This document shows positions 37,104-44,771 of a stretch of DNA of 64,000 nt, piece by piece; positions within the stretch are counted from its first letter, which is position 1, and each line of letters begins with the position of its first letter. The notes under the pieces were generated by a model. The model saw nothing but the letters and a program-made list of their open reading frames with translations. It did no database searches and was not told the origin of the DNA. The translations under genes were made by a program, and so were the position numbers. Origin of the DNA: Raoultibacter phocaeensis (GTDB lineage: Bacteria; Actinomycetota; Coriobacteriia; Coriobacteriales; Eggerthellaceae); the NCBI RefSeq assembly GCF_901411515.1, contig NZ_CABDUX010000002.1, forward strand, positions 1,736,001-1,800,000. Direction: 5' to 3'.

Positions 37104-39716
37104 TTACGCTCCTTCCACGATGCGGGCTGCAGCCACGAGGCCGCATCCCTCGTCGTACGCGCGGCCGAAGGCTTCGGGGTGCTCTTTGGCGAGCGCAAAG
37201 ACATCGACCTTCTCGACGTTGACGAGGAATCCGCTCGTTACCTCGCCGACGGTGTTTTTCGATGTGGTGGGAATCGGCGCGATGAGGTTGTTTGCACCAC
37301 CGCGGTCGAGCCCGCCCTTGCCCATGACGATCGAATCGACGCGCGATCCGTGATCCTGATAGACTGCACCGGGCATGATGCGCTCGGTTACGATGACGCC
37401 GCCGAGCACGCCGCCGCGCTCGTTGTAGATATTGGCAACATCGCCGGTCTTGAGGCCGAGCTTGCCCGCATCGATCGGGTTGATCCACAGAGGCTCGTAC
37501 TTGTAGCCGTCGGGGCCGACCACCTTGCAGGTCTCGATCTCACGCAACCACGTCACGTCGTCATGCTGGGCGTGCACGCGGAAGTGCGGATGGTTCGACA
37601 CGAGCAGGAACGGATAGGCGCGTCCGCGCTCCAGGTACTGGCGCTCCTGATGCGCCGGGCTCTCGTCGATCCAGTGCGGAACCATGGGACGCTCTTCGTC
37701 GTCGGGGAACGTCGCTGAAAGGCCCGTCGAGTAGTACTCGAGCTTGCCGGTAGGCGTGCGCAGAGGATGACCCTCGGGATCCTCGTAGAACTCGCGCAGG
37801 CCTGCGGGGATGTCCTTCCAATCCTCGCGCGTCGGGAACGGGTAGTACTTCTTCTCCTTGAATTCCTCGAAGCTCATGTCTTCGGGTGCACCGCTCGTCT
37901 TGAACCCGATCTCGATCCACTCTTCGTCGGTCTTGCCGCCGAGGTAGCGGTCGTAGAGGTTCTCGTAGATGCCGCCGAACTTCTCGAGGGCGCGAGCCAC
38001 TTCGGCCACGGCCTCCTTATCGGACTTCGACTCGCCGACGGGTTGGATCGCCCGATCCTCGTAGAAGATGACGTTCCACTGACCCGAATCGTTGTCGGTT
38101 CCGATGTCGGCGGTTTCGAACTTCGTGTTCGTGGGTAGGATCACGTCGGCGAAGTAGCAATCGTTCTCCATCCACGGATGCTGCACGACCACGCACTCGA
38201 TCGACTCGTGGCGCAGCGCGTCCTGCATGGCGTTGCCGCCGTTCCAGCACGTTTCCCAGCACGGCGAGTCCGACCAGATCATATGCAAGCGTTCCTGACC
38301 TTCGATCGGGAAGGTGAAGGGCCCGGTGAACTGGTCTTCGCGCGGAAGGCCCGCCGATACGTGGCCGTACCACTGCACGGGCGGATCGGTAATGGCTTCG
38401 GGGATCATGGTTTTGGGGATGAAGCTCTCCACCGTACCCGTTACCCAGCCGCGGTACGCTTCGCTGATGGACGGGATGCAGGTTGAAGGCGGCAGCGGAT
38501 CGAGTGTCGGGATGCCGAACAGCGTCCACTCCATGAACTTGAACTGGTTCGCACCCGGCTTGCCGACTCCCTGCATGCCCAAAAGCGCCACTTCGAGGCG
38601 GGCGGGCTCATGAGCGAAGCAGGAGCGGATGAAGCTGCCGCCGTTGCAATGCGCGATCGACACGGCGTGCTTGGCCCAGTAGCGGGCGAACGCCTTGATG
38701 GTGTAGGAGGGCACGCCGCAGATCTTCTCGGCCCACTTCGGGGTCTTCGGCACGCCGTCTTCGCCGCCGAGCACGTAGTAGCGGAAATGGTCGAAGCCGA
38801 CGGCGTGGGTGTCGAGGTACTCTTTGTCGTACGTTTCTTCGGTGATCCACGTGTAGGCGATCGCGAGCTGCAGCGCCGCATCGGTGTTGGGGAGCACGGG
38901 GATCCACTTATCGGCGTGCACGGCGTTGGTGTAGTTCACGTCGGGCGAGATGTGGATCTGCTTCACGCCGAGTTCGGTGAACCAGAAGCACAGGCGGCTC
39001 GCCATGTAACCGCCCCAACCGAGCGGGGTGGTCTCAGGATCGCAGCCCCAGAACAGCACCGCATCGCCGTTCTCGGAGATGTCCTTGATCACGTTGTTCT
39101 GCAGGTTCTGCTGGCCGAGCGGGTCCATGCCCCAGATGTGCTTGGCCCCCCAGTACCAGCCCTCCCAGCTGTCGGGCTGACGGGACTGCAGCGTGAAGCC
39201 TCCGCACTGCTCGAGCATCTTGGTCACGCAGCCGTGCGCGGCATGCACGACCTTCGTCTCACCGTGGCCGTCGACCTCGCACAGTATCGAGTACGGACCG
39301 TACTCGTCGTGGATGCGCTTGATCTCCTTGGCGATGATCTCGGAGGCTTCATCCCACGAGATGCGCACATAGCCGCTCGTGCCGCGGGTCTCGGGATGGC
39401 GCTCGCCTTCCGGATCCCAGTCGACGCGCTTCAGCGGATAGGGGATGCGGTTCTTGGAGTACACGCGCTTCTTGTAGCACAAAGACAGCGGAGACATGAG
39501 CGTCTTGAATCCCGGCTCGAAGGTCTTGCCGCGCGCCTCGATCTTCCAAGCGTTGAGATCTTCCGGCGTGTAGTGCTCGTCGAAATGGAAGGGCCTGATG
39601 CGGAGAATCTTGTCGTTCTCCTCGTCGATGTCGACGGTGCAGGCGTTGCTTCCCAGGCCGAAGCTATCGAAGCCGAGGCCCTTGATTATAGGTTTACCGG
39701 TAACGTCTTTTCCCAT
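37104..39716 (-). CDS. athL: Pyrogallol-phloroglucinol transhydroxylase-type molybdoenzyme, alpha subunit
   Basis: 870 residues, bis-MGD molybdenum enzyme without a Tat signal and without the N-terminal Fe-S cysteines of most DMSO-reductase relatives. Matches remembered from the Pelobacter enzyme (about 875 residues) include AWKIEARGKTF, RIPYPLKR, RISWDEA, PDSWEGWYWG and HPHFRVHAQHDD. In that enzyme the Asp-Ser-Trp holds the Mo-ligand Ser and a catalytic Asp (here Asp182, Ser183). A His in VDGHGE (His151) fits the active-site His. The known reaction converts pyrogallol to phloroglucinol by intermolecular hydroxyl transfer, with no net redox change. Gut relatives also act on other phenols, so the exact substrate is inference. 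The context of transporters and regulator supports a dedicated aromatic pathway. Confidence 0.88.
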   Translation of the reverse strand: MGKDVTGKPIIKGLGFDSFGLGSNACTVDIDEENDKILRIRPFHFDEHYTPEDLNAWKIEARGKTFEPGFKTLMSPLSLCYKKRVYSKNRIPYPLKRVDWDPEGERHPETRGTSGYVRISWDEASEIIAKEIKRIHDEYGPYSILCEVDGHGETKVVHAAHGCVTKMLEQCGGFTLQSRQPDSWEGWYWGAKHIWGMDPLGQQNLQNNVIKDISENGDAVLFWGCDPETTPLGWGGYMASRLCFWFTELGVKQIHISPDVNYTNAVHADKWIPVLPNTDAALQLAIAYTWITEETYDKEYLDTHAVGFDHFRYYVLGGEDGVPKTPKWAEKICGVPSYTIKAFARYWAKHAVSIAHCNGGSFIRSCFAHEPARLEVALLGMQGVGKPGANQFKFMEWTLFGIPTLDPLPPSTCIPSISEAYRGWVTGTVESFIPKTMIPEAITDPPVQWYGHVSAGLPREDQFTGPFTFPIEGQERLHMIWSDSPCWETCWNGGNAMQDALRHESIECVVVQHPWMENDCYFADVILPTNTKFETADIGTDNDSGQWNVIFYEDRAIQPVGESKSDKEAVAEVARALEKFGGIYENLYDRYLGGKTDEEWIEIGFKTSGAPEDMSFEEFKEKKYYPFPTREDWKDIPAGLREFYEDPEGHPLRTPTGKLEYYSTGLSATFPDDEERPMVPHWIDESPAHQERQYLERGRAYPFLLVSNHPHFRVHAQHDDVTWLREIETCKVVGPDGYKYEPLWINPIDAGKLGLKTGDVANIYNERGGVLGGVIVTERIMPGAVYQDHGSRVDSIVMGKGGLDRGGANNLIAPIPTTSKNTVGEVTSGFLVNVEKVDVFALAKEHPEAFGRAYDEGCGLVAAARIVEGA

Positions 39717-39769
39717 CTTCCAATCTCCTCTCGAATGGTGTGCGACTCGTCTTGCCCGATGTCGCCCTT

Positions 39770-39824
39770 GAAGCCGCAGCCGCTCTTGGACGCTGCGGCT
39801 TCATGCCGGGGGCTTACGCCCCGG
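39770..39824. promoter_or_regulatory. Intercistronic hairpins between the zinc-ribbon gene and athL
   Basis: GAAGCCGCAGC (39770-39780) pairs with GCTGCGGCTTC (39792-39802). A second hairpin CCGGGGGC / GCCCCGG (39806-39824) covers the zinc-ribbon stop codon. On the minus strand no long T-run follows. They may adjust read-through or mRNA processing before athL. Confidence 0.4.
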
Positions 39825-40056
39825 GTGTCGGAGGCTTCGGGGAACCGGGGGCTTTCGGCGCGCCGGGCACGCCAGGGGCCTTCGGAACGCCGGGGGCTCC
39901 GGGAGCCTTGGGTGCGCCGGGTGCTCCGGGGATGCCGGGCATCGGAGCGGCCTTCGCGCCGCAGCTCGGGCACTGATCAAGCGTCGGGTCGACCTCGGCG
40001 CCGCATTGGGGGCACTTCACCGGTCCTGCTTCTACGGTAGGTGGTCTGAAGCACAT
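39814..40056 (-). CDS. Small zinc-ribbon protein with collagen-like Gly/Pro/Ala tail
   Basis: 80 residues from MCFRPPTVEAG (AAAGGAT six bases upstream). A zinc ribbon uses CPQC (15-18) and CPSC (29-32). The rest is a low-complexity tail of G-x-P/A-P-x triplets (GIPGAPGAPKAPGAPGVPKA and so on) with regular lysines. It is the first gene on the strand leading to athL, 97 bases away, and faces the LuxR gene. The tail recalls collagen-like or polyproline helices. A role as chaperone, scaffold or substrate-binding accessory for the molybdoenzyme is conceivable but unsupported beyond position. Confidence 0.75.
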   Translation of the reverse strand: MCFRPPTVEAGPVKCPQCGAEVDPTLDQCPSCGAKAAPMPGIPGAPGAPKAPGAPGVPKAPGVPGAPKAPGSPKPPTPGA

Positions 40057-40197
40057 GATTGAAATCCTTTCTCTTATGCATATGCGTGTTCGTCTGCTCG
40101 GGGAAAAAGCGTTGCCTGAGCGCACTCGCCGCGCAACCGAGACCTTGCAGCCGGACTTCGGCCGTCCCCTTGTCTCATGGAACTCAGTATTTTTCGA

Positions 40198-40227
40198 TTG
40201 ACCCCGATAATCTACAACTGCTAATGT
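40198..40227 (+). promoter_or_regulatory. Candidate promoter of the membrane-LuxR gene
   Basis: TTGACC (40198-40203) is 18 bases from TAATGT (40222-40227), about 57 bases before the ATG at 40284. The opposite-strand promoter for the transhydroxylase genes should lie in the same 227-base gap (40057-40283), but I could not pick it out. Confidence 0.35.
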
Positions 40228-40283
40228 TGAATTCGGTTTTTTTGGAAATCCCGTATCATACTCAGATGTTGAGAGGCCGTGTA

Positions 40284-41801
40284 ATGGGCGAAGAACACGA
40301 CGCGAGCGTTCCGGAACAGTCGAGGACTCCCGGGAACCTCTTGAATACCTACATTCTTGCGGGCATCGGATTCGCCTGCCTCATCGGATGGGAGCTGTCG
40401 GCTGTGTTCGGCCCGGCGCTGCCCCTGCTCGCTTTCTGCGGCATCCAGGAGGCGACGTTTCTGCGCATCGTATCGGTATTCACCACCGCAGGAGCGCTCG
40501 TGTTCTTCGTCGTCAAGCAGGATTGGGTGTTTGTGCACCGCAACCGCCTGTTGACGCTCGGATCGCTGCTCGCCCTGTTCGCGGTCGCTAACACGATGGC
40601 GAATCTGCCCGGGCAGTGGATTCCCTTGTGGGTGTCGGTCGTTGCGTGGGGCCTGTTCGGCATAGCGCAGGCAAGCGTCATGCTGTACTGGTGCATCTTC
40701 TTCAGCCTCATCCCCACGCGTCGCACCGCCATGACCATCAGCATCGGCGCGATTGGGGGTACCGCGCTCTACATCTTCGCGAATTCGAGCGGAACGGTGT
40801 GGCTCAGCCTCGTCGAAATCGCGGTGCTGATCGTCGGTTCGGTAGGTATCGCCGCATTCCTCTCGACCCACGCCCCCATCGAACGCGTTTTACCGGTCGA
40901 GGAATACCACAAAAGCGCCCCGCTTACCGTTCCTGCCACGTTCTCCGTTGCGTGCCACGGCGCGGTATACGGGTTCATGTCGATCCTGATCTGCACCATG
41001 GGGCTCGTGCCCGCCATCATTGTGGGGGCAAGCGGGTTTTTTGGAGCGCTCCTTGCCGTGGTATGGGCTTATCTCGGCTCGAAAGTGGAAATCGATACCG
41101 GCATCGTCCAGCGTATCTCCCTGCCCATCATCGTGGCGGGGCTTCTGCTCTTCCCCTTCTTCGACGAAACGGGCAAGATCGTCTGCGGGTGCCTTGTCAA
41201 CATCGCACTCGCTCATTCGTCGATCGTCACTTGGTGCTCGACAAGCGTGGATAACGCCGAATTCCAGCTCCACCCCGTTCGCTTCGCCGCCCAGCAGGCG
41301 CCGAACTGGGTGGGCTTTCTCGTCGGGGCCGTCTTCGCCTTTGCGCTCACCTTTGCACTCGCCCCGTCGGGCAGGCTGTTCGAGCTGATCATGGTGCTGT
41401 TCGCCGTACTGGTCATCGTCGTGTTCTCCATTTACGGCGGTAACGAGTCCAGCACAAAAAAGCGTCTGAACGAGCTTCTGACCTCATCTGTCGCACCGGC
41501 AATCGACAAAGCTCTGCTGCCTGACGATCAGCATGCCGAAACCGCACGGGCGAACAACTTCAGGCAGCGGTGCGACCGCGTTGTGGAGAAATACAAACTG
41601 ACGCCGCGCGAGACCGAGGTGTTCTACCTTCTGGCCAAAGGCCGCAATGCCGAATACATCAGCCAGCAGCTCGTCGTCAGCAGCGCTACGGTCAAATCGC
41701 ACATCTACCACATTTACCGCAAGCTCGGAATCAATTCCCAGCAACGGCTCATGACCATCGTCGACGACGAGACGAGCGCCCCGATCGATGAGGGGCGCTA
41801 G
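40284..41801 (+). CDS. LuxR-family regulator with N-terminal polytopic membrane domain
   Basis: 505 residues from the ATG at 40284 (GAGAGG upstream); an ATG six codons earlier lacks a site. About 11-12 hydrophobic segments fill residues 20-400. A linker follows, then a LuxR/GerE helix-turn-helix (LTPRETEVFYLLAKGRNAEYISQQLVVSSATVKSHIYHIYRKLGI, about 438-483). It has the same architecture as the 9671-11038 product. It is divergent from the zinc-ribbon/transhydroxylase operon, so it is the likely phenol-responsive activator. No phosphorylation domain is present. Confidence 0.9.
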   Translation: MGEEHDASVPEQSRTPGNLLNTYILAGIGFACLIGWELSAVFGPALPLLAFCGIQEATFLRIVSVFTTAGALVFFVVKQDWVFVHRNRLLTLGSLLALFAVANTMANLPGQWIPLWVSVVAWGLFGIAQASVMLYWCIFFSLIPTRRTAMTISIGAIGGTALYIFANSSGTVWLSLVEIAVLIVGSVGIAAFLSTHAPIERVLPVEEYHKSAPLTVPATFSVACHGAVYGFMSILICTMGLVPAIIVGASGFFGALLAVVWAYLGSKVEIDTGIVQRISLPIIVAGLLLFPFFDETGKIVCGCLVNIALAHSSIVTWCSTSVDNAEFQLHPVRFAAQQAPNWVGFLVGAVFAFALTFALAPSGRLFELIMVLFAVLVIVVFSIYGGNESSTKKRLNELLTSSVAPAIDKALLPDDQHAETARANNFRQRCDRVVEKYKLTPRETEVFYLLAKGRNAEYISQQLVVSSATVKSHIYHIYRKLGINSQQRLMTIVDDETSAPIDEGR

Positions 41802-42516
41802 CCGAAGAAGCCCACAGTGCTCACGCGAAGCGCTTTCGGCGGCCGCGTGCAACCGCAAGAACGGCTTTACGCGCGACGCCGCGGCCGCATCGCGAACGTG
41901 CATCCTGCGCCTGCAGAAGCGTCGGTCAATCCCACCTTGCTTTATTTGCTTTTCGTATACAGGGGCACCGATTCGCGTATCGGAGGCAGACACGGCCCCG
42001 CATCGAGGCTTGCAACATACGTATTTGCTACCCTTCAATGCAGGTATCTATAATGCGGGGCAAGCAGCGTGAGCGCGATTCGAGTCGGAAGCCTCGTCTG
42101 CGATCCTTACGGATCTTCAAGCGAAAGGGGGTACACGGTCAGACGGGTTGAGCTTCCGTGTGACGCACGCACGATCGGTCCGTACACCGGGAACCCATCG
42201 GCGGACATCACGCGGATTCGCTCTTCGACCATCGCCGCCCATGCTCTCTCAAGCGTCGTCCCTGCGCAATCATCGACGATAGAGGGCGTCAACCATCGGC
42301 GGAGTCGTTACTGGGGGTAAGGCTTACGTTTGAGAACGAAGATTTGGCAAGCGGTTTTCATCGATCACGGAACCACCGGGCGCATGGCCGATGCGGTACG
42401 CAACGATCCGAACGGCACACGAACTTCCCGATTTACGTGATCCGCGTGCAAAGTCTTCAAACTCCAAAGAGGTGCCTCGCACGTTCATGCTTCTGAAGCG
42501 CGCAGGCACACGGATT
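41802..42516. other. Intergenic region between LuxR and DASS copy 2, no supported gene
   Basis: About 715 bases. A minus-strand frame of about 61 codons at 42107-42292 has protein-like composition (ERAWAAMVEERIRVM, then VYGPIVRASHGSSTRLTVYP). It lacks a good start and ribosome site and could be a gene remnant. No promoter for DASS copy 2 is evident here. Confidence 0.45.
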
Positions 42517-43958
42517 TCGTTTCAAGGAGGTACAAGGTAATGGAAAACACCAACGTCCCGCTGTCCAAGCGCCTCGTCGGCATCGGGCTCGCGGCGCTCT
42601 GCATCGTCGCCTCGATGCTCATCCCGGGCTCCGAGCAGCTGCCCGCCGAGGGCGTGAAGACCTTAGGTCTCATGCTCGCGCTCGTGTCTTTGTGGGTCAC
42701 GTCCGCCATGCCGCTCGGCGTGACGGCGCTCTTCGTCGTGGTCATGTGCCCGGTCCTCGGCATCGTGCCGAGCCTCGGCGACGCCATCAAGGGCTTCGCG
42801 AGCCCCGCGCTCTTCTTCATCATCGCGGTGTTCTCGCTGCCCGTCATCATGCTCAAGACCAACTGGGGCGTGCGCCTCATCAACATGATCGTCAAGCGGA
42901 CCGGCGCGAACTCGCGCATGCTCGTGCTCGGCTTCATGGTCGCCACGACCCTCGTGTCCACGGTCATGTCCGACGTGCCCTGCACGGTGCTGTTCCTCGG
43001 CTTCGCGCTCACGATCCTCAACGCCACGGGCGCCAAGCCCCTGCAGTCCAACCTCGGGCGCTGCCTCATGATCGGCATCCCGATCGCGGCGGTCACGGGC
43101 GGCATGGCGACGCCCGCGGGCTCGTCGTTCAACGTCGTGGCCATGAACATCCTGCAGCAGGCCACGGGCACCTCGATCTCGTTTCTGGACTGGGTGGTCG
43201 TCGCGCTGCCGGTCGTGATCGTCATGACGCCGATCACGTGGTTCTTCATCACGCAGCTCATCAAGCCCGAGCCCATCGCCGACTCGGCGCTGCAGGGCAT
43301 CCGCGACCAGGCCGCCGGCGCCAAGAAGGTCGAGCCCCACGAGGTCAAGGCGCTCGTCGTCATCCTCGGCCTCCTGGCCCTGTGGATCCTCGGCAACTGG
43401 GTGCCGGTCCTCAACGCCACCGTCGTCGCCCTCATCGGGCTCACGGTCATGTTCCTGCCCGGCATGAACCTGCTTTCCTGGAAGGAGTTCCAGACCTCCG
43501 TGCCCTGGGGCATCGTGCTCATGTGCGGCACCATCATGTCGATGGGCGGGGTCGTCGAGGCCACGGGCGGCGCGGCCTTCCTCGCGGGCGCCATCGCCGG
43601 CTCCGGCGTCATGGACCTCGGCTTCTTCGCGGCCTTCGCGCTCATGCTCGCGCTCATCTACCTGCTCCACACCGTGTGCCCCATCGGCGTGGCCATCCTC
43701 GGCATCTTCCTGCCGATCATGATCACGCTGTGCGCCGGCTTCGGCGTGAGCCCGGCCGTGCCCACGATCGCGCTCGCCGTGGTCGTCGCCGGCAACTACC
43801 TCATGCCGGTGAACCCCACCGTCATGCTCACCTACGGCGAGGGCTACTACACCTTCGGCGACATGTTCAAGACCGGCCTCGTGCCCGCGGTCGCGCTCGT
43901 GCTGATCATGGCCGCCTGGATGCCCTTCATCGTGGGGGTCATGGGGATATAGGGCGCG
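42517..43958 (+). repeat. Large inverted repeat, right copy (1442 bp)
   Basis: Inverted copy of 33326-34767 with the same sharp edges. The two copies enclose 7749 bp (34768-42516) that carries the MFS, transhydroxylase, zinc-ribbon and LuxR genes. Confidence 0.9.
42540..43952 (+). CDS. DASS/SLC13-family anion symporter, copy 2
   Basis: 470 residues, identical to the product of 33332-34744 and with the same G/C-ending codons and ribosome site. Unlike copy 1, it is not behind an operon: about 740 bases of apparently gene-free DNA precede it. Its expression may depend on read-through from the LuxR gene or on a promoter I cannot see. A terminator follows at 43993-44017. Lack of any difference between copies implies a very recent duplication or ongoing gene conversion. 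Confidence 0.9.
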   Translation: MENTNVPLSKRLVGIGLAALCIVASMLIPGSEQLPAEGVKTLGLMLALVSLWVTSAMPLGVTALFVVVMCPVLGIVPSLGDAIKGFASPALFFIIAVFSLPVIMLKTNWGVRLINMIVKRTGANSRMLVLGFMVATTLVSTVMSDVPCTVLFLGFALTILNATGAKPLQSNLGRCLMIGIPIAAVTGGMATPAGSSFNVVAMNILQQATGTSISFLDWVVVALPVVIVMTPITWFFITQLIKPEPIADSALQGIRDQAAGAKKVEPHEVKALVVILGLLALWILGNWVPVLNATVVALIGLTVMFLPGMNLLSWKEFQTSVPWGIVLMCGTIMSMGGVVEATGGAAFLAGAIAGSGVMDLGFFAAFALMLALIYLLHTVCPIGVAILGIFLPIMITLCAGFGVSPAVPTIALAVVVAGNYLMPVNPTVMLTYGEGYYTFGDMFKTGLVPAVALVLIMAAWMPFIVGVMGI

Positions 43959-43992
43959 CAAACCGTACGCAAACCGCACGCTCCGTATGTTC

Positions 43993-44026
43993 GGAAGGCC
44001 GCTGCAAGCGGCCTTCCTCATATTAT
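43993..44026 (+). terminator. Terminator of DASS copy 2
   Basis: GGAAGGCCGCT (43993-44003) pairs perfectly with AGCGGCCTTCC (44007-44017) over a 3-base loop, followed by the T-rich TCATATTATT. Confidence 0.75.
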
Positions 44027-44066
44027 TCCGCTGAAAATACTGGCAGTTTGCAACTATTTATGGGAT

Positions 44067-44078
44067 GATAATCTTATC
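44067..44078. promoter_or_regulatory. Operator-like palindrome GATAATCTTATC before padR
   Basis: A 12-bp near-palindrome (GATAA-TC-TTATC) 24 bases before the PadR-type start codon, next to a -35-like TTGCAA at 44048-44053. It may be the autoregulatory site; spacing to a standard -10 is short, so this is tentative. Confidence 0.35.
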
Positions 44079-44101
44079 GAATTCAACCGGAAGGAAAACC
44101 T

Positions 44102-44533
44102 ATGTGGCATAGCTGCAACCCAAAGTCGGACGATGATCTGAAAGAGTGCGCGGAGCTCGGCAAATCGCTCAACCGCCTTTCCCAGCCCACCATCCTTACG
44201 CTGCTCGCGCAATCCGACGAGCCCTTGCATGGCTACATCATCGTGCAGCTCGCTGCGCAGTCGCCCATGTTCGGCGGGAAGAAGCCCGATGCGACGGGCA
44301 TATACCGCGCCCTCAAGCGCATGGAGGAAAACGAACTCGTCACCTCGAAATGGGATACGCCCGAAGAAGGCTCTGCAAAGCGCATGTTCTCGCTGACCGA
44401 CAAGGGCCGCGGATGCCTGCGGCGCTGGATCGATGCGCTCGCCTGCTACGAACTCACGCTCGAAGAGCTCAGGGCCGATGCCGCAAGCGCCTTAGGGATC
44501 GATCTTCCAGAAACGCCAAGGTGCGCAGGATAG
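44102..44533 (+). CDS. PadR-family transcriptional regulator
   Basis: 143 residues. The winged-helix PadR core runs about 22-110: LSQPTILTLLAQSDEPLHGYIIVQLAAQ, TGIYRALKRMEENELVTSKWD, AKRMFSLTDKGRGCLRRW. A short C-terminal helix completes the dimer arm. GGAAGGA lies before the ATG. PadR proteins are usually repressors, first known for phenolic-acid responses. Neighbours are the DASS copy 2 (upstream) and the CCG Fe-S protein (238 bases downstream, same strand); the target is unclear. Confidence 0.9.
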   Translation: MWHSCNPKSDDDLKECAELGKSLNRLSQPTILTLLAQSDEPLHGYIIVQLAAQSPMFGGKKPDATGIYRALKRMEENELVTSKWDTPEEGSAKRMFSLTDKGRGCLRRWIDALACYELTLEELRADAASALGIDLPETPRCAG

Positions 44534-44771
44534 CTTTCGCGCTGCCGTATAGCAGCCGTTCGGGTGTCGCGTGCACGCTGCGGGCACACCCTTGCCGGAC
44601 GACCAACCGATTGGGCGGATACGGTCTGCCAAAGCAGATCCCCTTACCGCAATCGATCGCCCGCACCCCTGCGCAGCCATGCATCGATGCTTCTGCTCGC
44701 CTACCCGTTTTCTGCTCCGAACGCGGGCACCTGCGCTACACTGAAACCCTGAGAGATGGGAGTTTTCGAAG

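Noticed and set aside
42107-42292. Small minus-strand protein gene
   Set aside because: Composition is protein-like, but the only start is a TTG without a ribosome site and no family could be named. It is kept as a remark in the intergenic entry.
33326-43958. Composite transposon or insertion sequence
   Set aside because: The repeated unit is a transporter gene. No transposase, terminal inverted repeats or target-site duplication could be seen at the edges.
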